This document shows, one piece after another, positions 1-8,852 of a DNA stretch of 64,000 bases (its first letter is position 1; each line of letters begins with the position of its first letter). This DNA is from Modestobacter marinus. GTDB taxonomy: Bacteria > Actinomycetota > Actinomycetes > Mycobacteriales > Geodermatophilaceae. The stretch spans positions 114,390 to 178,389 of the forward strand of contig NZ_JABGCH010000007.1 of NCBI RefSeq assembly GCF_019799945.1. Direction: 5' to 3'. The notes under the pieces are model-generated. The model was not told where the DNA came from and made no database searches. It was given only the letters and a program-made list of their open reading frames with translations. Position numbers and translations under genes: made by a program.

Positions 1-2115
1 CCGACGTCGTCGTTCACCTCGTCGGCCACCACCGGCCAGGTGCCGCTGCCGGTGCAGTTCACCGACACCTCCACGGAGTCCCCGACCTCGTGGACGTGGG
101 ACTTCGGTGACGGCACCGGGTCCAACGAGCAGCACCCGACGCACACTTACAGCACCGCGGGCACGTACACGGTGTCGCTCATCGCCGGCAACCGCGCGGG
201 CACGGGCGCCAAGGTCACCGCGACGCTCACCGCGACCCCGGCCGCGGTGGCGCCGACGGCGGCGTTCACGCCGTCGGTGACCACCGGGCAGGCGCCGCTG
301 CCGGTCCAGTTCACCGACGCCTCCACCGGCAACCCGACGGCGTGGGCCTGGGACTTCGGGGACGGCGGCACCGCCACCACCCAGAACCCCGCGCACACCT
401 ACACCGCCGCCGGCACCTACACGGTGACGCTGACCGCCACCAACACCACCGGCGCCAGCACCCCGGCCCGGCAGACCGTCACGGTCACCGCCGGCACCAC
501 CACCCCGCCGCCTGCCGGCGGCGCCGGGATCACCACCGGGGCGTCGACCACCGCGGTCTCGGCCACCGCCGTCCAGGGCGTCAGCATCGCCCGCCCGACC
601 GGCCTGCGCGCCGGGGACGTGCTGATCACCCAGATCACCGCCGACAACGCACCCAACCTGAGCACCGTGCCCACCGGCTGGACCTCGGTGCTCACCGCAC
701 CGGTCAGCATCGGCGGCGCCCGGCTGTTCGTCTACTCCCACCTGGTCACCGACCCCACCGCCGAGCCGGCGAGCTACGCCTGGCAGCTGTCCGCGGCCCA
801 GAAGTGGGGCGCGCTGACCACCGCCTACTCCGGCGTGGACACCACCACCGTCTTCGACACCGCGGCCACCACCGCGGTCGACAAGACCTACGCCGCCGCC
901 AAGCTCACCCTGCCCGGCGTCACCACCACCACCAACGGTGCGGTGCTCATCGGCGGGATCGGCATGGACAGCGGCTCGGCCGGGGTCACCGCCCCGACCG
1001 GCTGGACCGAGACCGCCGAGATCAGCGGCGGGCAGACCACCGAGCACGCCGCCAAGACCCAGCCCACCGCCGGGCCCAGCGGCACCGCCACCTGGACCCT
1101 GCCCAAGACCACCGCCGTCGGCGGCTGGCTCCGCGCCCTGCGCCCGGCCGCCGGTGGCGGCACCACCCCGGTCCCGGTGGACCCGGGCCCGGGCACGCCG
1201 ACCCCGTCGGCGCCGACGGCGGCGTTCACGCCGTCGGTGACCACCGGGCAGGCGCCGCTGCCGGTCCAGTTCACCGACGCCTCCACCGGCAACCCGACGG
1301 CGTGGGCCTGGGACTTCGGGGACGGCGGCACCGCCACCACCCAGAACCCCGCGCACACCTACACCGCCGCCGGCACCTACACGGTGACGCTGACCGCCAC
1401 CAACACCACCGGCGCCAGCACCCCGGCCCGGCAGACCGTCACGGTCACCGCCGGCACCACCACCCCGCCGCCTGCCGGCGGCGCCGGGATCACCACCGGG
1501 GCGTCGACCACCGCGGTCTCGGCCACCGCCGTCCAGGGCGTCAGCATCGCCCGCCCGACCGGCCTGCGCGCCGGGGACGTGCTGATCACCCAGATCACCG
1601 CCGACAACGCACCCAACCTGAGCACCGTGCCCACCGGCTGGACCTCGGTGCTCACCGCACCGGTCAGCATCGGCGGCGCCCGGCTGTTCGTCTACTCCCA
1701 CCTGGTCACCGACCCCACCGCCGAGCCGGCGAGCTACGCCTGGCAGCTGTCCGCGGCCCAGAAGTGGGGCGCGCTGACCACCGCCTACTCCGGCGTGGAC
1801 ACCACCACCGTCTTCGACACCGCGGCCACCACCGCGGTCGACAAGACCTACGCCGCCGCCAAGCTCACCCTGCCCGGCGTCACCACCACCACCAACGGTG
1901 CGGTGCTCATCGGCGGGATCGGCATGGACAGCGGCTCGGCCGGGGTCACCGCCCCGACCGGCTGGACCGAGACCGCCGAGATCAGCGGCGGGCAGACCAC
2001 CGAGCACGCCGCCAAGACCCAGCCCACCGCCGGGCCCAGCGGCACCGCCACCTGGACCCTGCCCAAGACCACCGCCGTCGGCGGCTGGCTCCGCGCCCTG
2101 CGCCCGGCCGCCTGA
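1..2115 (+). CDS. PKD-repeat surface protein, 5' end outside window
   Basis: The reading frame is open from base 1, so the N-terminus (and any signal peptide) is missing; at least 704 codons are present. The order is PKD domain, PKD domain, a ~215-residue beta-rich domain ending WLRALRPAA, a Pro/Thr linker, then PKD and beta-rich domain again. Each PKD domain carries the hallmark WDFGDG. Such proteins are normally secreted or surface-exposed, with PKD domains as spacers or carbohydrate and protein contacts; the beta-rich domain is unrecognised. The two PKD plus beta modules are identical at DNA level, so the duplication is recent. The gene ends at TGA and is followed by a strong hairpin. Confidence 0.85.
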   Translation, partial: PTSSFTSSATTGQVPLPVQFTDTSTESPTSWTWDFGDGTGSNEQHPTHTYSTAGTYTVSLIAGNRAGTGAKVTATLTATPAAVAPTAAFTPSVTTGQAPLPVQFTDASTGNPTAWAWDFGDGGTATTQNPAHTYTAAGTYTVTLTATNTTGASTPARQTVTVTAGTTTPPPAGGAGITTGASTTAVSATAVQGVSIARPTGLRAGDVLITQITADNAPNLSTVPTGWTSVLTAPVSIGGARLFVYSHLVTDPTAEPASYAWQLSAAQKWGALTTAYSGVDTTTVFDTAATTAVDKTYAAAKLTLPGVTTTTNGAVLIGGIGMDSGSAGVTAPTGWTETAEISGGQTTEHAAKTQPTAGPSGTATWTLPKTTAVGGWLRALRPAAGGGTTPVPVDPGPGTPTPSAPTAAFTPSVTTGQAPLPVQFTDASTGNPTAWAWDFGDGGTATTQNPAHTYTAAGTYTVTLTATNTTGASTPARQTVTVTAGTTTPPPAGGAGITTGASTTAVSATAVQGVSIARPTGLRAGDVLITQITADNAPNLSTVPTGWTSVLTAPVSIGGARLFVYSHLVTDPTAEPASYAWQLSAAQKWGALTTAYSGVDTTTVFDTAATTAVDKTYAAAKLTLPGVTTTTNGAVLIGGIGMDSGSAGVTAPTGWTETAEISGGQTTEHAAKTQPTAGPSGTATWTLPKTTAVGGWLRALRPAA
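249..1152 (+). repeat. Copy 1 of perfect 904-bp tandem duplication
   Basis: Bases 249-1152 are identical to 1209-2112 at a constant offset of 960 bp. The offset is a multiple of three, so the frame is kept. The unit covers one PKD domain plus the beta-rich domain. The 56-bp spacer between the copies encodes a Pro-rich linker. Confidence 0.95.
1209..2112 (+). repeat. Copy 2 of perfect 904-bp tandem duplication
   Basis: This copy is identical to 249-1152, and identity stops exactly at the stop codon (TGA at 2113-2115 against GGT at the matching place in copy 1). It therefore forms the C-terminus of the protein. Such identity is a hotspot for copy-number change or for assembly collapse. Confidence 0.95.
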
Positions 2116-2134
2116 CGCACGACCCGCACCACCG

Positions 2135-2183
2135 GGGCCCGTTCCCCGTTCCCGCCCACCCGGCGGGGACGGGGAGCGGGCCC
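2135..2183 (+). terminator. Hairpin after the PKD gene
   Basis: Arms of 22 nt (2135-2156 and 2162-2183) pair with only two G-U wobbles across a 5-nt loop, starting 20 bp after the stop codon. There is no U-tract, as is usual in GC-rich actinobacteria. Confidence 0.6.
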
Positions 2184-2206
2184 TCCGGCGTTCCGGGCCC
2201 TCCCTG

Positions 2207-2415
2207 AGGCGCACTGCACGCGTTTCCCACACTCTGCTCGTGTGGCAGCACGGGCGATGCGGAGGGAGCACGTGCAATGAAGGTCTGCCGGGGGGACGGG
2301 AGGCCGGCCACGCTGGTTGCCGGGCCCGTCGGACCCCTCGAGGGCGCGGTGCACGCGCTCCCTGGGCGTGGCATGTGCCGCAGGGCGTGCGATGCGGAGG
2401 AGGTGCGTGCGATCG
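2207..2415. repeat. Two diverged copies of an ~80-bp intergenic repeat
   Basis: Blocks TGCACGCG (2215 and 2350), GCGATGCGGAGG (2254 and 2389) and CGTGC-AT recur at a constant 135-bp offset without gaps, so about 80 bp is duplicated with roughly 70% identity. No convincing gene covers the 316-bp gap 2116-2431. Apart from the hairpin at 2135-2183 and this repeat I see nothing in it. Confidence 0.5.
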
Positions 2416-2431
2416 GGCCCGCGGCGGCGGG

Positions 2432-2896
2432 TCAGCGGGCAGCAGTCGCCGGTGAGCTGGTCGCAGCCTCCGGGACGACGGCGCCCCGGCGGCCCAGCCA
2501 CCGGTCGGCCAGCCGGACGGTGACCACCGGGACCAGGGCGATCGTGACGAAGACGGCGGCGGTGCCGGCGCCCACACCCAGCCACTGCGCGAGCCCGAAC
2601 CCGGTCGTCGCGCCGATCTCGGCGCCCGCCACGCCCACGGCGGGCACGCACAGGAACAGGGCCCCGGCCACGGGCAGCAGCCACCGCGCCCGGTGCGTGG
2701 TGAGCCCGGCGACCGCGCCGCCCGGGATCATCGCCAGCACGTAGACCAGCAGGATGAAGAACGTCCCGCTCACGGTGAAGGAGCTCGACCCACCGGACGT
2801 GAGACTCACCAGCGCCATGAGTGCCCGGGAGGCCACCCCCAGCGCCGTCCCGGCGACCACCGCCGCCGCCACCCCCGCACCCAGCCTGACGAGCAC
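2432..2896 (-). CDS. Small four-helix membrane protein, unknown function
   Basis: A 154-residue protein with a GTG start. Four hydrophobic stretches are visible (about residues 2-28, 43-64, 71-90 and 98-124), followed by a basic, Ala-rich tail, so it should be an integral membrane protein with no enzymatic motif. It lies alone between the PKD gene and the sugar transferase and could be expressed independently. I do not recognise the family. Confidence 0.6.
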   Translation of the reverse strand: MLVRLGAGVAAAVVAGTALGVASRALMALVSLTSGGSSSFTVSGTFFILLVYVLAMIPGGAVAGLTTHRARWLLPVAGALFLCVPAVGVAGAEIGATTGFGLAQWLGVGAGTAAVFVTIALVPVVTVRLADRWLGRRGAVVPEAATSSPATAAR

Positions 2897-2971
2897 GCGG
2901 CACCCCTTCCCCGATCCGATGGCGGCGGGACGATACCGGTGTCGCGGCGGTCCCGGGGCGAGAACGACGAC

Positions 2972-3004
2972 GGGGCGGCGCCGGCAGTTCGCCGACGCCG
3001 CCCC
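2972..3004 (-). terminator. Hairpin 3' of the sugar transferase
   Basis: Arms 2972-2985 and 2991-3004 (14 nt, 13 paired, loop AGTTC) lie 14 bp beyond the stop of the minus-strand sugar transferase. Confidence 0.55.
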
Positions 3005-3017
3005 GAGGACGGTGCGA

Positions 3018-4523
3018 TCAGTACGCGCCGCGGGACGCCAGCACGGCGGAGACGGTCTTGCGCAGGATCGACAGGTCCAGGGCCAGCGACCAGTTCTCCA
3101 CGTACCGCAGGTCCAGCCGCACGGCCTCCTCCCAGGGCAGGTCGCTGCGACCGGAGATCTGCCACAGTCCCGTCAGCCCGGGCTTCACCAGCAGGCGGCG
3201 GCTCACCGAGCGCTCGTACTGGGCGACCTCGCGCGGCAGCGGAGGCCGCGGACCGACCAGGGACATCGTGCCGTTCAGCACGTTGACAAGCTGCGGCAGC
3301 TCGTCGAGCGACAGCCGGCGCAGCACCCGGCCGACCCGGGTGACCCGCGGGTCCTGCCGCATCTTGAACAGCAGCCCGTCGGAGATGTTGGCGTCCTGGA
3401 TCGCGGCCAGCCGCTGCTCGGCGTCCACGACCATGCTGCGGAACTTGAGCATCGTGAAGTGCCGCCCGTTCAGCCCCACGCGCTCCTGGCGGTAGAGCAC
3501 GGGGCCGGGGCTGTCGAGCCGGACGGCGAGCGCGAGGCCGAGCAGCACCGGCGAGAGGACGACGAGGGCGCCGGCCGCCGCGAGGCGGTCGACACCGCCC
3601 TTGACGACCCGCCGCCAGCCCTCGAAGTGCGGCTCCTCGACGGAGAGCAGCGGGAGGCCCTCGAACGGCCGGATGTGCAGCCGCGGGCCGGCCACCTCGA
3701 TCAGCCCGGGGGCCACGAGGAGCTCCAGGCCGGAGCCCTCGAGCTCCCAGGACAGCTCGCGGAGGTACTGCGCCGCCGTCTCACTGGAGGAGGTGACCGC
3801 GATCGTGTCGGCGCCGACGCTGCGGGCCATCTCCAGGACGCCGTCCAGACCGCCGACCGGCATGCCGGTGATCTCCCCGACGCGGATCCGGTCGGGCTCG
3901 GTGACGCACGTGGCGACGACCTGCAGCCCGGCGGGCCGCTCGGCCTGCAGCCGGTCGACCAGGCTCAGCACCGCGCCGCCGCGTCCCACCACGACGACCC
4001 GCTTGAGGCAGGCCCCGCGCCGGCGCAGTGCCCGCAGGGCGGAGCGCGCGGCGACGCGGAACCCGAGGGTCATGAGCACGAGGCCGGGGATGCCGAACAC
4101 GACGAAGAAGCGGCTCAGCTCCAGCTCCGCGGCGTAGGACACGAAGCTGAACAGGGCGAGCACCACGACACCGGCCCGCACGACGCGGCGGAACTCGTCG
4201 CTGCCGGCGCCGATGACCCGCTCGGCGTAGGCCCCGGTGGCGGCGAGCAGGGCCGGCCACAGCGGCACCAGCGCCAGGCAGGCCGCGATGAGGACGGGGG
4301 TCGCCACGCTGGACTGGCCGTCCCGGGTCGCCAGGACGGCGGCACCGGCCACGGCGGCGGCGGTCGTCTCGAGCGCGACCAGCGCGGCGACGAACCATCG
4401 GGTCCACGCCGTTCCGCTCCGGCGGACCGGATCGGCGTCGGACGGCCTCGACCGGACGCCGGCCGGCTCGTCCGGACCTGCCTCCAGAGGCAGTCCGACA
4501 GATGCGCCAGCGGTGTCCAGCAC
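3018..4523 (-). CDS. Polyprenyl-phosphate glycosyl-1-phosphate transferase (WbaP/CpsE type)
   Basis: About 501 residues. Several N-terminal membrane helices (about residues 40-150) lead into a Rossmann-like middle region (VVVVGRGG) and a complete C-terminal bacterial sugar-transferase domain with LYRQERVG, FKSM-like FRSM, DELPQL, VGPRPP and PGLTGLWQISGR motifs. Enzymes of this kind load the first sugar phosphate onto undecaprenyl phosphate for exopolysaccharide or glycan assembly at the inner membrane face. I chose GTG at 4523 because GAGGGGGGA lies just upstream; an open frame to 4643 lacks such a site. No other polysaccharide genes are adjacent. Confidence 0.9.
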   Translation of the reverse strand: MLDTAGASVGLPLEAGPDEPAGVRSRPSDADPVRRSGTAWTRWFVAALVALETTAAAVAGAAVLATRDGQSSVATPVLIAACLALVPLWPALLAATGAYAERVIGAGSDEFRRVVRAGVVVLALFSFVSYAAELELSRFFVVFGIPGLVLMTLGFRVAARSALRALRRRGACLKRVVVVGRGGAVLSLVDRLQAERPAGLQVVATCVTEPDRIRVGEITGMPVGGLDGVLEMARSVGADTIAVTSSSETAAQYLRELSWELEGSGLELLVAPGLIEVAGPRLHIRPFEGLPLLSVEEPHFEGWRRVVKGGVDRLAAAGALVVLSPVLLGLALAVRLDSPGPVLYRQERVGLNGRHFTMLKFRSMVVDAEQRLAAIQDANISDGLLFKMRQDPRVTRVGRVLRRLSLDELPQLVNVLNGTMSLVGPRPPLPREVAQYERSVSRRLLVKPGLTGLWQISGRSDLPWEEAVRLDLRYVENWSLALDLSILRKTVSAVLASRGAY

Positions 4524-4702
4524 GGCGCGTCCCCCCTCATCAGTTCTCCATGTCCGCTGCCGGCGAGGTCCAGGCGCCCCACCCGCACGCGATGGTGGGG
4601 CGGGCTGAGCAGCGGGACCCCGACGGCTCGGTGCAACGATCACGCTCGGTCACCGCAACCTCAAGCGAGGGCTGGGCATTTCACCCGATCGGGAGAGGTC
4701 GA

Positions 4703-5428
4703 TCACCCGCGGGCGGTCGCCCCTGGAGTCCGGGGGTGGACGACGTTCTGCGCCGCCTCGAGCCCCTGCGCGAGCAGCAGTTCGGTCGCGTCGGCCGCCT
4801 CGCCGACCAGCAGGTCGAGGGTCTTCCGCTCGGTGGCGGAGAAGTCCTTGAGCACGAAGTCGGCCGGGTCCTGACGTCCGGGCGGGCGGCCGATGCCCAC
4901 CCGCACGCGCAGGTAGTCCTTGGTGCCGGTGGCCCGGGTGACCGAGCGCAGGCCGTTGTGGCCACCCTCTCCCCCGCCGCGCTTGAGCCGGACGGCCTCG
5001 AAGGGGATGTCCAGCTCGTCGTGCACGACCACCAGGTCGGCGACGGGGAGGTGGTGGTAATCCAGCAGCCCGCGCACCGCACCACCCGACTCGTTCATGT
5101 ACGTCAGCGGCTGGGCCAGCACGACGCGGCGACCCGCGAGCCGCCCCTCACCGGACAGCGTCCGCGCCCGCGGGCCCTTGCCGGCGGACAGCTTCACCCC
5201 GGCGCGGGTCGCCAGCTCGGCCAGCACCATCGCGCCGACGTTGTGCCGGTTGCCGGCGTAGCCGGGCCCGGGGTTGCCGAGGCCGACGACGAGGAACGGC
5301 CCCTCGGACGCGGGAGCAGGAGACGCCGCAGGGGCGCCGGCGGTGCCGGCGCCCCTGCGGGTCGGGCTGTCGGTCAGGAGTACCTCAGGCCTCGTCGGCG
5401 TTCGCAGCCTCGATCGACTCGCCGCCAC
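4703..5428 (-). CDS. pth: Peptidyl-tRNA hydrolase
   Basis: Releases tRNA from prematurely dropped peptidyl-tRNA. The core starts at FLVVGLGNPGPGYAGNRHN, which contains the catalytic His; LTYMNESGG and HDELDIPF supply the conserved Asn and Asp. The core is about 190 residues, but no ATG, GTG or TTG lies between it and the rplY stop. The nearest start is GTG at 5428, inside rplY, giving a 44-residue Pro/Ala extension; CTG near 5370 is an alternative. It follows glmU-prs-rplY in a common actinobacterial order. Confidence 0.9.
   Translation of the reverse strand: MAASRSRLRTPTRPEVLLTDSPTRRGAGTAGAPAASPAPASEGPFLVVGLGNPGPGYAGNRHNVGAMVLAELATRAGVKLSAGKGPRARTLSGEGRLAGRRVVLAQPLTYMNESGGAVRGLLDYHHLPVADLVVVHDELDIPFEAVRLKRGGGEGGHNGLRSVTRATGTKDYLRVRVGIGRPPGRQDPADFVLKDFSATERKTLDLLVGEAADATELLLAQGLEAAQNVVHPRTPGATARG
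5326..5360 (-). terminator. Perfect 16-bp-arm hairpin between rplY and the pth core
   Basis: CCGCAGGGGCGCCGGC (5326-5341) and its exact complement (5345-5360) flank a 3-nt loop, 25 bp after the rplY stop codon. It looks like the rplY terminator, yet it lies inside the only reading frame available for the pth 5' end. No U-tract follows. Confidence 0.5.
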
Positions 5429-6053
5429 CCTGGTCGGAGGGCTCGCCGACGACGTCGCCCTGCGGCGCCTCGGTGCCCTCGCCGGCCAGGTCGGCCTCGA
5501 GCTCGGCGGCCGACGGCGCGCCCAGGAAGCCGATCACGAGGGCCTCCGGGTCGGTGACCAGCGTCGCGCCGGCCGGCAGGGTCAGGTCGCCCGCGGTGAT
5601 GTGGCTGCCCGCGGTGCGGCCGGTGACGTCGACCTCGATGGACTCCGGCAGGTTCGTGGCGTCGGCCTCGAGCGAGACGGTGTTCAGCTGGTGGTTGGCG
5701 ATGGAGTCCACACCGGGCTCGCCGACGACGACGATCGGGACCTCGACGGTGGTCTTCTCGCCGCGGCGGACCAGCAGCAGGTCGACGTGCTCGTGCACGC
5801 GGGTCAGCGGGTCACGCTGCACGGCCTTGGCCAGCGCGAGCTGCTCGGTGCCGTCGAGGACGACGGTGATCAGGGCGTTGCTGCCGCCGTTGCGCAGCAC
5901 CGCGGCGAACTCGCGGGCCGGCAGCGACAGGTGGACGACGTCCTGGCCGTGCCCGTACAGGACGGCGGGGATGCGGCCCGCACGACGGGTTCGGCGGGCG
6001 CTGCCCTTGCCGAACTCGGTGCGGGGCTCGGCGACGAGGCGGAAGTCAGCCAC
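5385..6053 (-). CDS. rplY: 50S ribosomal protein L25 (Ctc/TL5 form)
   Basis: 222 residues. An N-terminal 5S-rRNA-binding L25 domain (GKGSARRTRRAGRIPAVLYG) is followed by the longer TL5/Ctc beta-barrel domain (VPIVVVGE, VDVTGRTAG) and an acidic, Gln/Glu-rich tail. Ctc-type L25 proteins bind 5S rRNA in the central protuberance and are often stress-induced. The gene overlaps the start region of pth and is followed by the hairpin at 5326-5360. Confidence 0.93.
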   Translation of the reverse strand: MADFRLVAEPRTEFGKGSARRTRRAGRIPAVLYGHGQDVVHLSLPAREFAAVLRNGGSNALITVVLDGTEQLALAKAVQRDPLTRVHEHVDLLLVRRGEKTTVEVPIVVVGEPGVDSIANHQLNTVSLEADATNLPESIEVDVTGRTAGSHITAGDLTLPAGATLVTDPEALVIGFLGAPSAAELEADLAGEGTEAPQGDVVGEPSDQGGGESIEAANADEA

Positions 6054-6306
6054 GGTGGTGTGCTCCTCAGCAGGTGGATCGGGTCTGGGTGCTCAGCGCA
6101 CGAGCGCGGCACACCCTTGCCGGGGCACACGCACGTCGATCACGGAGCACGGTGGAACCGTCTCCCTCGCCGGGCAACGACCCCACAGTACCCCAGCCAG
6201 GAGAGCACCCTCCCCGCCGGGGACGAACCGCCGTCACCAGCGAGGGAATGCCGGACCCCGAACGGGCAACGGCTCAACTCACCAGGGGGACGGCACCTGG
6301 CCGCGG

Positions 6307-6325
6307 TGCGATCCGGAGGATCGCA
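6307..6325 (-). terminator. Short hairpin after prs
   Basis: TGCGATCC-GGA-GGATCGCA has 8-bp perfect arms and sits 4 bp beyond the prs stop. It is short and lacks a U-tract, so the call is weak. The rest of the gap 6054-6328 should hold the rplY promoter; I see no clear boxes. Confidence 0.35.
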
Positions 6326-6328
6326 ATG

Positions 6329-7309
6329 TCACGAAGCCCCGCCGAAGAGGCTGGTGACGGAGCCGTCCTCGAAGACCGCCTTGATCGCCTTGGCGAGCAG
6401 CGGGGCGATCGAGAGGACGGTGAGCTTGTCGAAGTGGCGCGCGGGCTCGATCGGCAGCGTGTTGGTGACGATGACCTCGCTGACCTGGCTGTTCTTCAGC
6501 CGGTCGACCGCGGGGCCGGAGAGGACGCCGTGGGTGGCGGCGATGACGACGTCGGCTGCTCCCTCGGCGAACAGCGTCTCGGCGGCCTTGGTGATCGTGC
6601 CGCCGGTGTCGATCATGTCGTCGACGAGGATGCAGACCCGGTCCTTGACCTCACCGACGACCCGGTTGGCCACGACCTCGTTGGGGCGGGTGATGTCGCG
6701 GGTCTTGTGGATGAAGGCCAGCGGCGTGCCGCCCAGCTTGTCGCTCCACCGCTCGGACACCCGGACGCGGCCGGAGTCCGGGGAGACGACCGTCAGGTCG
6801 CGGTCACCCCACTTGCGCTTGACCTCCTCCACCAGGACGTCCATGGCGAAGAGGTGGTCGACGGGCCCGTCGAAGAAGCCCTGGATCTGCGCGGTGTGCA
6901 GGTCGACGGCCATGAGCCGGTCCGCGCCGGCGGTCTTGAACATGTCGGCGACCAGCCGGGCGGAGATCGGCTCGCGCCCGCGGTGCTTCTTGTCCTGCCG
7001 GGCGTAGGGGAAGAACGGCGCGACGACGGTGATCCGCTTGGCCGAGGCGCGCTTGAGCGCGTCGACCATGAGCAACTGCTCCATCAGCCAGGTGTTGATC
7101 GGCGCGGTGTGGCTCTGCACCACGAAGGCGTCGCAGCCGCGCACCGACTCCTCGAACCGCACGAACAGCTCACCGTTGGCGAACTCGTACGAGGCGGTGG
7201 GGGTCGGGGTGACCCCGAGATGGCCGCCGATCTCCGTGGTCAGCTCCGGGTACGCGCGCCCGGAGAAGAGCATCAGGCTCTTGTTGGTGGTCTGCCGGAT
7301 GGCGCTCAT
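6329..7309 (-). CDS. prs: Ribose-phosphate pyrophosphokinase
   Basis: 326 residues. Makes PRPP from ribose 5-phosphate and ATP for nucleotide, His and Trp synthesis and, in actinobacteria, for arabinose donors. Visible landmarks are FSGRAYPEL near the N-terminus, the ATP loop PYARQDKKHRGREPISA, DLHTAQIQGFFD and the PRPP loop LVDDMIDTGGT. I chose ATG at 7309, 10 bp after the glmU stop, with AGGGGCGGACAG just upstream; a start 24 bp further up would overlap glmU. It is cotranscribed with glmU. Confidence 0.95.
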   Translation of the reverse strand: MSAIRQTTNKSLMLFSGRAYPELTTEIGGHLGVTPTPTASYEFANGELFVRFEESVRGCDAFVVQSHTAPINTWLMEQLLMVDALKRASAKRITVVAPFFPYARQDKKHRGREPISARLVADMFKTAGADRLMAVDLHTAQIQGFFDGPVDHLFAMDVLVEEVKRKWGDRDLTVVSPDSGRVRVSERWSDKLGGTPLAFIHKTRDITRPNEVVANRVVGEVKDRVCILVDDMIDTGGTITKAAETLFAEGAADVVIAATHGVLSGPAVDRLKNSQVSEVIVTNTLPIEPARHFDKLTVLSIAPLLAKAIKAVFEDGSVTSLFGGAS

Positions 7310-7319
7310 CTGTCCGCCC

Positions 7320-8819
7320 CTACTGGTCGGCACCCGGTGCGGTGGCCGAGGACTGCTCCCCGCCCGCGTCCTGTGCTCCTGCTGCTCGCTCCGCCGCTGC
7401 GGCGGCCTCGGCCGCGGGCGTGCCCGGACGCCGGCGGCTCACCCAGCCTCCCACATTGCGCTGTGCGGCCCGGGCCACGGCCATGGACCCCGGGGGGACG
7501 TCCTTGGTGATCACCGAGCCGGCGGCGGTGTAGGCACCGTCGCCCACCGTGACCGGCGCGACCAGCATCGTGTCGGAGCCGATCCGCACGTGGTCGCCGA
7601 CCGTCGTGTGGTGCTTGGCGACGCCGTCGTAGTTGACGAACACGGTCGCCGCGCCGACGTTCGATCCGCGACCGATGGTGGCGTCGCCGACATAGGACAG
7701 GTGCGGCACCTTGGAGTCCTCGCCGACCTCGACGTTCTTGGTCTCGACGAACGCGCCGACCTTCGCGCCGCGTGCCAGCCGGGTGCCCGGCCGCAGGTAG
7801 CTGAACGGTCCGACGGTCGCCGCGGCACCGAGGACGGCGAGCTGGCAGTGCGACCGGACGACGGAGGCGCCCTCCCCCACCTCGCAGTCCAACAGGGTGC
7901 TGTCCGGGCCGACGACGGCGCCCGCCGCGACGGTCGTGGCGCCGAGCAGCTGCGTGCCCGGGTGCAGCACGGCCTCCGCGGCGACCTCGGCGGTGACGTC
8001 GACCCAGGTCGTCCGGGGGTCGACGACGACGACGCCGGCCCGCATCAGGTCGTCGAGGACCCGGTCGTTCATCGTGCGGCGGCGGGCGGCGAGCTCACGC
8101 TGGTCGTTGCAGCCCAGGGTGTCCTCGGCGTCCTCGGCCCGGTACCCACCGACCTTCGCGCCGTCGGCGACGAGCAGGCCGAGGACGTCGGTGAGGTACT
8201 GCTCCCCCTGCTGGTTGCCCGACCCGACCCGGGTGAGCGCCTCGCGGACGGCGGCGGCGTCGCCGACGTAGACCCCGGCGTTGACCTCGCGGACGGCGCG
8301 CTGCACGGGGTCGGCGTCCTTCTCCTCGACGATCGCGCCGACCGCCCCCGCGTCGTCCCGGACGATCCGGCCCAGACCCGTCGGGTCGTCGACCTCGGCG
8401 GTCAGCACGGTGAGCACGTTGCCCGCCTCGGTGTGCGCGCCGACCAGGGCGGTGAGGGTCTCCACGCGCAGCAGCGGCGCGTCGCCGTTGACGATGAGCA
8501 CCGCTCCGTCGACCGGGCCCAGCGCGTCGAGCGCGACGGTCGCCGCGTGACCGGACCCGCGCTGCTCCTCCTGCACGACCGGCCGGGCGTGCGGGGCGAC
8601 CTGCGCCAGGTGCTCGGCCACGGCCTCCCGGCCGGACCCGACGACGACGACGGTCTGCGTGGCACCGAGCGGCTCGGCCGCGGCCAGCACGTGCCCGAGC
8701 ATCGACCGCCCGCCGAGCTGGTGCAGCACCTTGGGCGTGCGCGAGCGCATCCGGGTGCCCTGGCCGGCGGCGAGGACGACGACGGCGTCCACGGTGGTGG
8801 TCGGGTTCTGCTGGGTCAC
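7320..8819 (-). CDS. glmU: Bifunctional GlcNAc-1-P uridylyltransferase / GlcN-1-P acetyltransferase
   Basis: 499 residues. Makes UDP-GlcNAc, the peptidoglycan precursor. The N-terminal nucleotidyltransferase domain carries LAAGQGTRMRSRTPKVLHQ; the C-terminal half is a left-handed beta helix with repeating hexapeptides and an acetyl-CoA site near VFVNYDGVAKHHTTVGD. An Ala/Glu-rich tail extends past the helix, as in other actinobacteria. It heads a glmU-prs operon. UDP-GlcNAc is also the substrate of the epimerase at 26029-27177. Confidence 0.95.
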   Translation of the reverse strand: MTQQNPTTTVDAVVVLAAGQGTRMRSRTPKVLHQLGGRSMLGHVLAAAEPLGATQTVVVVGSGREAVAEHLAQVAPHARPVVQEEQRGSGHAATVALDALGPVDGAVLIVNGDAPLLRVETLTALVGAHTEAGNVLTVLTAEVDDPTGLGRIVRDDAGAVGAIVEEKDADPVQRAVREVNAGVYVGDAAAVREALTRVGSGNQQGEQYLTDVLGLLVADGAKVGGYRAEDAEDTLGCNDQRELAARRRTMNDRVLDDLMRAGVVVVDPRTTWVDVTAEVAAEAVLHPGTQLLGATTVAAGAVVGPDSTLLDCEVGEGASVVRSHCQLAVLGAAATVGPFSYLRPGTRLARGAKVGAFVETKNVEVGEDSKVPHLSYVGDATIGRGSNVGAATVFVNYDGVAKHHTTVGDHVRIGSDTMLVAPVTVGDGAYTAAGSVITKDVPPGSMAVARAAQRNVGGWVSRRRPGTPAAEAAAAAERAAGAQDAGGEQSSATAPGADQ

Positions 8820-8852
8820 GGGACTCCTCGCGACGAGTGTTCGGTGCGGACG

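Noticed and set aside
342-2207. Long open frames on both strands over the PKD gene
   Set aside because: They are frame shadows of a very GC-rich gene: Arg/His/Pro-only composition, and the repeat unit is duplicated in them too.
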